Source: Haliea sp964022665 (lineage in GTDB: Bacteria; Pseudomonadota; Gammaproteobacteria; Pseudomonadales; Halieaceae). From it: a stretch of DNA of 64,000 nucleotides. The notes below the pieces were generated by a model. The model saw only the letters and a program-made list of their open reading frames with translations, was not told where the DNA came from and ran no database searches. Position 1 is the stretch's first letter, and each line of letters begins with the position of its first letter. Below are positions 8,507 to 15,501 of the stretch, in pieces. The stretch lies in the NCBI GenBank assembly GCA_964022665.1, contig CAXIDF010000008.1, forward strand, positions 62,001-126,000. Direction: 5' to 3'. Made by a program: the position numbers and the translations under genes.

Positions 8507-8869
8507 ATGGACAATGCAGACAAGATCGCCATGGTGGAACGTTACGTTGAGGCGTTCGAAAAGGGTGACGTCGAGATCATTCGCAGCATGTACGCACAGG
8601 GCGCGGTTGTGGAGGACCCGGTGGGCACTGATGCCCACCACGGGCTGGATGCTATCTGCGAATTCTACCAGGGAGCACTGGGAGCCGGCGCCAAACTGCG
8701 CCTGTCAGGACAGGCGCGTTGCGCGGGTAACGCGGTTGCTTTCCCGTTTCACGTGGTGATGCCGGGCATGCAGATTGACGTCATTGATGTCTTCGAGTTC
8801 AACGACGAGGGCAAAATCAGCAGCATGAAGGCCTACTGGGGCCCCGACAACCTGCGCAAGGACGGCTGA
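8507..8869 (+). CDS. Ketosteroid-isomerase-like protein (SnoaL/NTF2 fold)
   Basis: A 120-residue protein of the NTF2-like fold. Aligned by eye with Pseudomonas putida Delta5-3-ketosteroid isomerase (Tyr16, Asp40, Asp103), it keeps all three catalytic residues: Tyr13 (VERYVEAF), Asp37 (VEDPVG) and Asp94 (DVIDVFEF). The flanking text is close too: the VEDP motif, HGLDAICEFYQ, and the C-terminal ISSMKAYWGPDNL. The known enzyme moves the double bond of 5-ene-3-ketosteroids to the 4-ene position. Many SnoaL-like proteins lack these residues, so their retention argues for real isomerase activity. It follows the acyl-CoA dehydrogenase pair after 36 bp. The end abuts the convergent adaptor gene with no gap. 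Confidence 0.85.
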   Translation: MDNADKIAMVERYVEAFEKGDVEIIRSMYAQGAVVEDPVGTDAHHGLDAICEFYQGALGAGAKLRLSGQARCAGNAVAFPFHVVMPGMQIDVIDVFEFNDEGKISSMKAYWGPDNLRKDG

Positions 8870-9937
8870 CTAGCGCTCACTGCTCTGCGCCAGCGGCAGC
8901 AACTCGTCACCGGCCTGCAGCCCGGCAACCACCTCGACGCGGCCATCGCCGTCGCGTTTCCCCACGCGCAGGAAGCGTCGCTCAGGCCCTTCGGGGCCGG
9001 CGACCGTGGCCACCCAAAGCTGGCCGACCTGCGCCAGCAATGCCTCGGGCACGCGCATGCGTCGCTCGCTGCCCGCCGGCACATCAACCCGCGCATAGAG
9101 CCCCGGCAACAAGCGGTCGTCGGAGGGCAACCGGATCTTGACCAGAAAGCTGCGCGAGCCAGGCTCGGCTGCTGGCACAATTTCTTCGATACTACCCTGC
9201 ACGGCGCTATCCAGCGCAGGCAAGCTCACAGACACTGCCTGGCCCACGGCAAGCGTTACCGCCAACTGCTCACGCACGCTCGCCTCCACGCGCAGAGACA
9301 GCGGATTATACAGCGACAACAATGTGGTTCCCGGTGCGGCCATATCACCGGGCTCGGCAAAGCGATCAACGACCCGTCCGTCGAGTGGCGAGTGAATCGA
9401 GGCATAGGCCAGCGCCGCACGCGCCTCTTCCAGCCCCTGCTCGGTGCGTTGCAGGTCAGCTTGCAGGCTGTCCCGCGTTGCCTGCGCAGCCTCCCGGTCA
9501 GACGCCGACAAGAGACCGCGCTGCTGCAACTCGATACTGCGCTGCAGGTTGCGCTCTGCTTCGGTGAAGCGCGCCCGCGCCGCGGTGATCTGATTGCCGG
9601 CCTGGGCGACCCGCGCTTCCAGGTCGGTCTTCTCCAGTTCCAGCAGTAGCTGCCCTGCTCTGACCGTATCACCGGCCCGTACCAGAATACGCTCGATGCG
9701 GGCGATGATCCGCGACGCCACAAGCGTTGCCTGCTTCGCCTCCACGGAACCTGGCACCGGCTCGGTGACCGCAACCAGCTCCTCCACGACCCGAAAGGCA
9801 GGTTGTTGTGCCTGGTCGGACCGGGGCTTGAGCCCGGGCGCAAGCCGGTTATCGAAGACGCCCGCCATCCACGCCACCAGCAGCACCAGCACCGCTGTTG
9901 CCGCCACGGCGGGCGCCCATTGCAAAATATTACGCAT
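8870..9937 (-). CDS. RND efflux periplasmic adaptor (membrane fusion protein)
   Basis: A 355-residue adaptor. The first 30 residues hold one membrane segment (WAPAVAATAVLVLLVAWMAG). Then come a lipoyl-like half (ILVRAGDTVRAGQLLLELEKTDLEA), a coiled-coil hairpin (about 95-165, rich in Gln/Arg/Glu), the second lipoyl half (IHSPLDGRVVDRFAEPGDM) and beta-barrel/membrane-proximal domains. It links an inner-membrane RND pump to an outer-membrane channel. I chose ATG 9937 with GGGAGG upstream over the TTG at 9967, since it gives only an 8-bp overlap with the permease stop. It is the last gene of the arsR-RND-adaptor operon. No outer-membrane factor gene is adjacent. Confidence 0.9.
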   Translation of the reverse strand: MRNILQWAPAVAATAVLVLLVAWMAGVFDNRLAPGLKPRSDQAQQPAFRVVEELVAVTEPVPGSVEAKQATLVASRIIARIERILVRAGDTVRAGQLLLELEKTDLEARVAQAGNQITAARARFTEAERNLQRSIELQQRGLLSASDREAAQATRDSLQADLQRTEQGLEEARAALAYASIHSPLDGRVVDRFAEPGDMAAPGTTLLSLYNPLSLRVEASVREQLAVTLAVGQAVSVSLPALDSAVQGSIEEIVPAAEPGSRSFLVKIRLPSDDRLLPGLYARVDVPAGSERRMRVPEALLAQVGQLWVATVAGPEGPERRFLRVGKRDGDGRVEVVAGLQAGDELLPLAQSSER

Positions 9938-12900
9938 CGCCTGAAACCTCCCCGCGCTCGCGGTCAAAGACCAGCAGGTACACCACCGGCACCACCACCA
10001 ACGTCAACAGGGTCGACGCGATGATGCCGAAAATAATAGCCAGGGCCAGGCCACTGAAGACCGGGTCGAGAATAATCACGAGATTGCCCAACAACGTTGT
10101 ACCCGCCGTCAACAGCACCGGGCGCATGCGCACATGCCCCGCCTCCAGCAGAGCATCGACAATAGAGGCGCCGCGACTGCGCGCCTGAGTAACAAACTCA
10201 ACAAGGATCAGAGAATTGCGCACCACGATCCCCGCCAGCGCAATCATGCCGATCATGGCCGTGGCCGTGAACAGAACGGGATCGGGGGCGCCTGCCACTG
10301 TGCGTTCACCCACCGTGTTCAACCACCAGAACCCGGGCATGATGCCGATCACTGTTAACGGGATGGCCGCCATAATGATCAGCGACAGCGCCGATGAAGC
10401 CGTTTGCACCCGCAGCAGGAAGAAAATCGCCAACAGGGCAAAGGCAAAGGCCAGCCCCATATCGCGGAACACATCTACCGTGATGCGCCATTCACCCTCT
10501 CCAGTCCAGCGCACCTCAATGTCCGGCGGCAGTGCCCAGCCATCGCCGCCGCCTGCGGTGAGAAACGTGCGTCCCTGCCAGTCACTGGCGCTGCCTTCAC
10601 CAGCGCCCTCATCGGCGACCATGTCGGCAATGACGTCAGCCGGTGGACGCCCTGACAGCTCGGCGCTGACATAGACCACCGGGCGCAGATCCTTGCGGTA
10701 AATGGCCTGATCAGCAGTCAGTTGCCGAAAGCTACCCAACTCACCCAACGCCACCAGTGGCTGCGGTGCAGCGTCGAGACCGCTGGCCTTACTGGCCTGG
10801 GTGATACCGGCACGCCCTTTCACCTGCAGGCGCGCAAAGTCGTGCGGGGAGATGCGCTCTTCTGGCGCCAGACGCAGCAACAGGGGCAGGGGTTTGGCCT
10901 CGCTGGCCTGTTGCAGGAAACCCGCAATGACGCCTTCATTGGCCATCGCAATGGTGTCGTTGATATCCGCTGTCGACACACCGGAAAGGGCCGCCCTGGG
11001 CTTGTCGACAACAAAACGCCAGCGCGGTTGCGCTGCCTGTACCGAGGTATCCACCTCAACGACGTGTGCTTCGCGCGCCAGGCGCGCCGCAAGCTGCTGG
11101 GCGGCGGCCTGCTGCCTGTCATACGGTGTGAGCGTCGCGCCGTAGACTTCCGCCACCAGCGTGCTCATCACCGGCGGGCCTGGCGGCACCTCAACCACCT
11201 GCAGGTTAATGCCCTCCGTCTGCAGCGGTGCCAACAATTCGCGCAGACGCAGCACAACACCGTGGGACTGCTGCTCGCGCCGGTCCTTGTCTACCAGAAC
11301 CACCCGGATATCCGCCAGGTGCGGCGCCACCCTCTGGTAGTGACGGCGCACCATGCCATTGAAGTCAATCGGCGAGGGCTCACCAACGAACACCGCCGCC
11401 GCTTCCACTTCCGGCACACGCAGCAGTGTTTGCACCACGCGCTGGCTCAGCGCCGCTGTCTGTTCCAGCGTGGCAGATTCAGGCAGATCCACCAGCACCT
11501 GCACTTCGTTCTTGTTGTCGTAGGGCAGCAGCTTCAAGGGCACCAGCCGCAACAGGGGCAAGCTCGCAGCGCCCATGAACATCACCAGCACCACCCAGAC
11601 CACCAGCCGTGCCCTGCCGCGCCGCATCAACACAGGACGCATAAACCGGGCGTAGCCACCGCCAGCTGGGGCGGGGTCTCCCGCGATTGCCTCCAGGGCG
11701 GGGCTATCGACAGAGGGCAACAGGCGCTCGGCGAGCCAGGGCGTTACCAGAAATGCGACCAGTGTGCTGCTGATGACGGCCACGGGCACATTAAAGGCCA
11801 TAGGCGCCATATACGGCCCCATCATGCCGGTGATGAAGGCCAGCGGCAGAAAAGCGACCACAATGGTCAACGTGGACATCAGCAGGGGAACCCGAATTTC
11901 CGCCATGGCGTCGACGATGCGCCGGGTCCGCGGTCCGCTGCCGCCGGCAAAGTTGCGCGCAATATTGTCGACCCCGGTAATCGGGTCATCCACCAGCAGG
12001 CCCAGCGCGAGAATCAGCGCAAACAGCGTCACCCGGTTGATGGTGTAACCAAAAGCCATATCCAGTGCCAGGGTGAAGCCGTAGCAAATGGGCACAGCGA
12101 GACCCACCACCAGGCCCGCGCGCCACCCCAGGAACACGCTGATGAAAACCACCACTGTCACGATGGCGAAAGCGAGGCTGCTAGCCAGATTATTGACCTT
12201 TTCATTGGCGGTTTGCCCGTAGTCGCGCAGCACGCGCACCTGCATTTCAGCGGGCAGTAGTTCCCATTGCAGGGTGTTGAGCTCCGCGTGAACCCGCTGC
12301 GCCAGACCCACGGCATTGGTGCCGGACTTCTTGGCAACGTTCAGCGTGACCATCGGGTAGCGGGCAGCGGCGTCGGGCCCGCGAGCCGTGCGCTCCCCGG
12401 CGAAACTGATCCAGGTGTAGTGACTGGGCTCCTGCGGGCCATCGACAATGCGCGCAACATCGCGCAGATACACCGGTACGCCGTCGATCACATTCACTAC
12501 CAGCTCGGGAAGTTCCTGTGCATCGCGCAGTGCATCGCCGCTCTCGAGCAGGATCGACGTGTTGTTGTAAGTCCAGCGTCCTGCGGGTTGCAGCAGGTTG
12601 GATACCGACAACGCCGTATGCACCTCCGACGCGCTGGTGCGCCGTGCGGCCAGGCGCTCCGGGTCCAGCAGTATCTGCACCTGCCGCGCGCGCCCACCGG
12701 TCACCGTCACTTCACCCGAGTCGGGCAGGCGTTGCAGATAGGTACTCAACTCATCGGCCACGCGGCGCAGATCGTAGTCACTGTAGAGCTCCGGGGCATC
12801 CGACCACAGCGCCAGCACCACGATCGCGACATCATCCACCTCGACCGGGCGCAGGTGCCACTGACTGACGACAGCAGGCAGCAAGTGTGGATTGGAGTAG

Positions 12901-13247
12901 AGTTTGTTGTAGGTGTTGAGTAATGCCGCTTCGCGCTCTTCGCCCACGTAGAAGGAAAGCGTGACGGTGGTACGGCCAGCCGTTGTGGTGGAGTAGACGT
13001 GTTCAACGCCCGGAATCTGGGCCAGCAGCTTTTCCAGTGGCACCGCCACCTGCCGCTCGACTTGCGTGGCGGAGAGTCCCGGCGCCTCGACAAACACATC
13101 CACGACGGGTACAACAATCTGCGGCTCCTCCTCTCGCGGCGTCAGCCACAGTGACAGGATTCCAGCCAGCAGCCCCACTACGAACAACAGCCTGGGCAAG
13201 CCACCACCGAGTGTGAACGCCACAACCCGATCCAGCGGGTGGCTCAT
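9930..13247 (-). CDS. RND-family efflux permease
   Basis: A 1105-residue AcrB/MexB-type inner-membrane pump. The N-terminal membrane helix (about 15-30) is followed by periplasmic porter domains, a helix bundle containing the proton-relay Asp pair in LGLLVDDPITGVDN, a second periplasmic domain, and C-terminal helices. The size matches the family. The ATG at 13247 overlaps the TGA of arsR by 4 bp (ATGA), so translation is coupled to the regulator. The longer reading frame back to 13271 would overlap arsR more and lacks a ribosome-binding site. The exported substrate is unknown; because the regulator looks like a persulfide sensor, a thiol-reactive or sulfur-containing compound is a reasonable guess. 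Confidence 0.93.
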   Translation of the reverse strand: MSHPLDRVVAFTLGGGLPRLLFVVGLLAGILSLWLTPREEEPQIVVPVVDVFVEAPGLSATQVERQVAVPLEKLLAQIPGVEHVYSTTTAGRTTVTLSFYVGEEREAALLNTYNKLYSNPHLLPAVVSQWHLRPVEVDDVAIVVLALWSDAPELYSDYDLRRVADELSTYLQRLPDSGEVTVTGGRARQVQILLDPERLAARRTSASEVHTALSVSNLLQPAGRWTYNNTSILLESGDALRDAQELPELVVNVIDGVPVYLRDVARIVDGPQEPSHYTWISFAGERTARGPDAAARYPMVTLNVAKKSGTNAVGLAQRVHAELNTLQWELLPAEMQVRVLRDYGQTANEKVNNLASSLAFAIVTVVVFISVFLGWRAGLVVGLAVPICYGFTLALDMAFGYTINRVTLFALILALGLLVDDPITGVDNIARNFAGGSGPRTRRIVDAMAEIRVPLLMSTLTIVVAFLPLAFITGMMGPYMAPMAFNVPVAVISSTLVAFLVTPWLAERLLPSVDSPALEAIAGDPAPAGGGYARFMRPVLMRRGRARLVVWVVLVMFMGAASLPLLRLVPLKLLPYDNKNEVQVLVDLPESATLEQTAALSQRVVQTLLRVPEVEAAAVFVGEPSPIDFNGMVRRHYQRVAPHLADIRVVLVDKDRREQQSHGVVLRLRELLAPLQTEGINLQVVEVPPGPPVMSTLVAEVYGATLTPYDRQQAAAQQLAARLAREAHVVEVDTSVQAAQPRWRFVVDKPRAALSGVSTADINDTIAMANEGVIAGFLQQASEAKPLPLLLRLAPEERISPHDFARLQVKGRAGITQASKASGLDAAPQPLVALGELGSFRQLTADQAIYRKDLRPVVYVSAELSGRPPADVIADMVADEGAGEGSASDWQGRTFLTAGGGDGWALPPDIEVRWTGEGEWRITVDVFRDMGLAFAFALLAIFFLLRVQTASSALSLIIMAAIPLTVIGIMPGFWWLNTVGERTVAGAPDPVLFTATAMIGMIALAGIVVRNSLILVEFVTQARSRGASIVDALLEAGHVRMRPVLLTAGTTLLGNLVIILDPVFSGLALAIIFGIIASTLLTLVVVPVVYLLVFDRERGEVSGDA

Positions 13248-13564
13248 GACCTGCCCTGTTCCTCGCCACAATACAGGGTATGCAGAACCTGCAGAATTGC
13301 GGCCACCTCACCCGCGGCAAGCGAGTAGTAAACCTGCTGCCCCTCCCGCCGCGCAGTGACCAGGCCCGCCTCGCGCAAGCGCGCAAGGTGCTGCGACAGG
13401 GCCGACTGCGACAGTTCGATGTCGGCATTCAGCGCACCCACAGACCGTTCACCCTCCACTAGCGTGCAGAGAATCAGCAAACGCTGCTCATTGGCGAGTT
13501 CCTTGAGCAGGGCGACTGCCTGCTTGGCCTGCGCGGCCATTGCACCTGCATCCATCTCCGCCAT
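13244..13564 (-). CDS. ArsR-family repressor, BigR/SqrR-like
   Basis: A 106-residue winged-helix regulator. The recognition helix is LSQSALSQHLARLREAGLV, followed by the wing TARREGQQVYYSL. It has no metal-binding ELCVCDL motif. Instead Cys33 (LILCTLVEGE) and Cys99 (HTLYCGEE) lie 66 residues apart, the same spacing as the redox pair of BigR, SqrR and HlyU, which form a tetrasulfide bridge with persulfides and release DNA. It heads the operon with the RND permease and adaptor. A palindrome in its promoter (13598-13617) is a likely operator for itself. A divergent aldolase gene on the other side might be co-regulated. Assignment of the sensing mode is inference from the cysteine spacing. Confidence 0.88.
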   Translation of the reverse strand: MAEMDAGAMAAQAKQAVALLKELANEQRLLILCTLVEGERSVGALNADIELSQSALSQHLARLREAGLVTARREGQQVYYSLAAGEVAAILQVLHTLYCGEEQGRS

Positions 13565-13597
13565 GACTGATTCACCCCGGCTGCTTGCGGCAACGAT

Positions 13598-13617
13598 ATA
13601 TTAGATACAATTAATAT
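13598..13617 (-). promoter_or_regulatory. Candidate ArsR operator and overlapping arsR -10
   Basis: ATATTA and TAATAT form a perfect inverted repeat separated by 8 bp, 34 bp before the arsR start, in a markedly AT-rich patch of an otherwise GC-rich region. On the minus strand TAATAT (13603-13598) can serve as a -10, with AAGACT (13627-13622) as a weak -35 at 18 bp spacing. Binding here would block the promoter. BigR-type repressors recognise AT-rich palindromes of this kind. Confidence 0.6.
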
Positions 13618-13693
13618 GTAAAGTCTTTGACGCCAACCTCAGGTCAAAAACGTCTACACTGCAACAATAATACACAGAGAAAAGGGCCAGGAT

Positions 13694-14485
13694 ATGAATA
13701 CTGCAAATGCCATCATCATGAACCGGGACACCACCGGCATGGGAGGTGAATCCACCGATAAATCCAGCAGCGAGCTGCGCACCGAACGCAAGCAGCGCCT
13801 CGCGGCAGCACTGCGCCTGTTCGGCAAGTTCGGCTTCGACGAGGGTGTAGCCGGCCACGTCACCGTGCGGGACCCCGAGCACAGTGACCACTTCTGGGTA
13901 AACCCCATGGGCCGCTCATTCAAGCAGATGCGCGTCTCCGACTTGTTGCTGGTCAGCCACAGCGGCGAGGTGGTAGAAGGCGACGGCCTCCTCAATGGCG
14001 CTGCCTTTACCATCCACTCGCGTATTCACATGGCCAACCCGCGGGTAACGGCGGCAGCCCACTCACACTCCCTGTATGGCAAGGCCTGGGCATCCCTGGG
14101 TCGGCCACTGGACCCGATTACGCAGGACGCCTGCGCATTCTTCGAAGACCATGTACTGTTCGATGACTTCACCGGCGTGGTACTGGATACCGGTGAGGGC
14201 GAGCGCATCGCGAAGGCACTGGGCGACAACAAGGCGGCCATCCTGCAGAACCACGGTCTGCTGACGGTGGGCGAAACCGTCGAAGAGGCTGCCTGGTGGT
14301 TTATCACCATGGAGCGTTCCTGCCAGGCACAACTGCTGGCCGAAGCCGCCGGTACACCGCGGTTGATCGACGCCGATTGCGCCCGGCAGACGCGCGCCAC
14401 GGTGGGTTCCCCCCTGGCCGGCTGGTTCAGTTTCCAACCGCTATATGATGTTATCGTGGCGGAGCAACCCGAATTGCTCGAATAG
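13694..14485 (+). CDS. Class II aldolase/adducin-family protein
   Basis: A 263-residue protein of the L-fuculose-phosphate aldolase/adducin family. After a 30-residue hydrophilic leader come GVAGHVTVRDPEHSDHFWVNPMG, the zinc ligands in AAAHSHSLYGKAW (His-x-His) and the third His in ILQNHGLLTVG. The bound substrate is unknown: relatives cleave sugar phosphates or decarboxylate; some have no enzymatic role. It is divergent from arsR with 129 bp between. A tandem 13-bp repeat and a strong terminator follow its stop. Nothing nearby is sugar-related. Confidence 0.88.
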   Translation: MNTANAIIMNRDTTGMGGESTDKSSSELRTERKQRLAAALRLFGKFGFDEGVAGHVTVRDPEHSDHFWVNPMGRSFKQMRVSDLLLVSHSGEVVEGDGLLNGAAFTIHSRIHMANPRVTAAAHSHSLYGKAWASLGRPLDPITQDACAFFEDHVLFDDFTGVVLDTGEGERIAKALGDNKAAILQNHGLLTVGETVEEAAWWFITMERSCQAQLLAEAAGTPRLIDADCARQTRATVGSPLAGWFSFQPLYDVIVAEQPELLE

Positions 14486-14515
14486 GGTACTCGAATAAGC
14501 TACTCGAACAAGTGG
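14477..14515 (+). repeat. Three 13-bp tandem repeats over the aldolase stop codon
   Basis: CTCGAA recurs at 14477, 14490 and 14503, an exact 13-bp period, with units CTCGAATAGGGTA, CTCGAATAAGCTA and CTCGAACAAGTGG. The first unit contains the stop codon TAG (14483-14485). A unit of 13 is not a multiple of 3, so extra copies lie downstream of the stop and do not extend the protein. Confidence 0.8.
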
Positions 14516-14524
14516 CTACGATCG

Positions 14525-14557
14525 CCCGCGCGGGAATGCTATCCTGCGCGGGGTTTT
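14525..14557 (+). terminator. Intrinsic terminator after the aldolase gene
   Basis: An 11-bp stem (CCCGCGCGGGA with TCCTGCGCGGG, one G-T wobble) with a 6-nt loop (ATGCTA) is followed by G and TTTT (14554-14557). It ends the aldolase transcript 40 bp after the stop and 18 bp before the phosphatase ATG, so the phosphatase-cardiolipin synthase pair probably has its own promoter overlapping this region. Confidence 0.75.
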
Positions 14558-14575
14558 CATCCACACGGATACCGC

Positions 14576-15484
14576 ATGTCACGAGCGTTCTGGTACAAAA
14601 TCCTGTTGGCCGCGTTTCTCATCACCCTCGCCGTCATCCAGTTCATTCCCCCTGCCCCCGTGCAGCTGCCGGTGGAGCTGCCCGCCGCCGAGCGCGAAGA
14701 CGCGCGCTTATTGGCATTCGAGGGTATTCACAACTTCCGCGACCTGGGCGGTTACGCCACCGAGGACGGACACAGCGTTGCCTGGGGCAGGCTTTACCGC
14801 TCCGGGCATCTGGCCAACGCTTCGCGCAGTGATCTACAGCAGCTGCAGCGCCTGCAACTCGACACCCTGATCGATTTTCGCTCCAGTGCCGAGCGTGAAG
14901 ACGAACCCAGCCGCCTACCCGAAGACACCACGTTCATGCAGTTGAGCATTCCCATTCTCGATTCCGGCAACGATGCCCTGATACATGACCTGCGCGGCAG
15001 GATCGACAGCGGCGATCTCGCGGGTTTCAACGCCGATGACTTCATGCTGCAGGCCAACCGCCAATTTGCGGACGAATTTACACCCCAGTACCGCAGCTTC
15101 ATACAGGCCGTACTCGCTGCCGAGGGCCGTCCGTTGGCCTGGCACTGCACGGCGGGGAAAGATCGCACCGGGTTCGCCGCCGCAATACTGCTGAGGATTC
15201 TGGGCGTACCCAAAAAGCAGATCATGGCGGACTACCTGGCCAGTCGTGAACCGTCGCTGGAGGCCCGCAGCCAGGAACTGATGCTGCTGCGGGTATTCAA
15301 GGGCGAGACTGCAGCATCCACCGTGGAAACCATGCTCGGTGTCGATGCGCGTTGGCTGCAGGCCGGGTTCGACGAGATAGACGCCCGCTGGGGGAGTTTT
15401 GACGCGTATGTGCGCGACGGCCTGCAACTGACTTCTAACGACATCCAGAATCTGCACCGCCATCTACTGGCGGGGGCCGGGTAG
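14576..15484 (+). CDS. Membrane-anchored protein tyrosine/serine phosphatase-like enzyme
   Basis: A 302-residue protein. Residues 8-27 form one hydrophobic segment (ILLAAFLITLAVIQFIPP), placing the rest in the periplasm or on the membrane face. The phosphatase signature is HCTAGKDRTG, with nucleophile Cys191 and Arg197 (CX5R). The upstream IHNFRDLGGYATEDG and WGRLYRSGHLAN are hallmarks of the bacterial Tyr_phosphatase_3 family. Most relatives act on phosphotyrosine or phosphoinositides in vitro, with unclear native substrates. It stops 17 bp before cardiolipin synthase, so the two are co-transcribed. A phosphatase acting on phosphatidylglycerolphosphate, like mitochondrial PTPMT1, would fit that context, but this is hypothesis. 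Confidence 0.88.
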   Translation: MSRAFWYKILLAAFLITLAVIQFIPPAPVQLPVELPAAEREDARLLAFEGIHNFRDLGGYATEDGHSVAWGRLYRSGHLANASRSDLQQLQRLQLDTLIDFRSSAEREDEPSRLPEDTTFMQLSIPILDSGNDALIHDLRGRIDSGDLAGFNADDFMLQANRQFADEFTPQYRSFIQAVLAAEGRPLAWHCTAGKDRTGFAAAILLRILGVPKKQIMADYLASREPSLEARSQELMLLRVFKGETAASTVETMLGVDARWLQAGFDEIDARWGSFDAYVRDGLQLTSNDIQNLHRHLLAGAG

Positions 15485-15501
15485 GCGGTTTGGGGCTGGA
15501 A

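Noticed and set aside
10722..12260. A 512-codon open frame on the plus strand
   Set aside because: It lies entirely antisense to the RND permease, is full of His/Gln/Arg from GC-rich complementary codons, and has no ribosome-binding site or recognisable domain.
14477..14515. The CTCGAA repeats as a small CRISPR array
   Set aside because: Units are only 13 bp with no unique spacers, and no cas genes are near.
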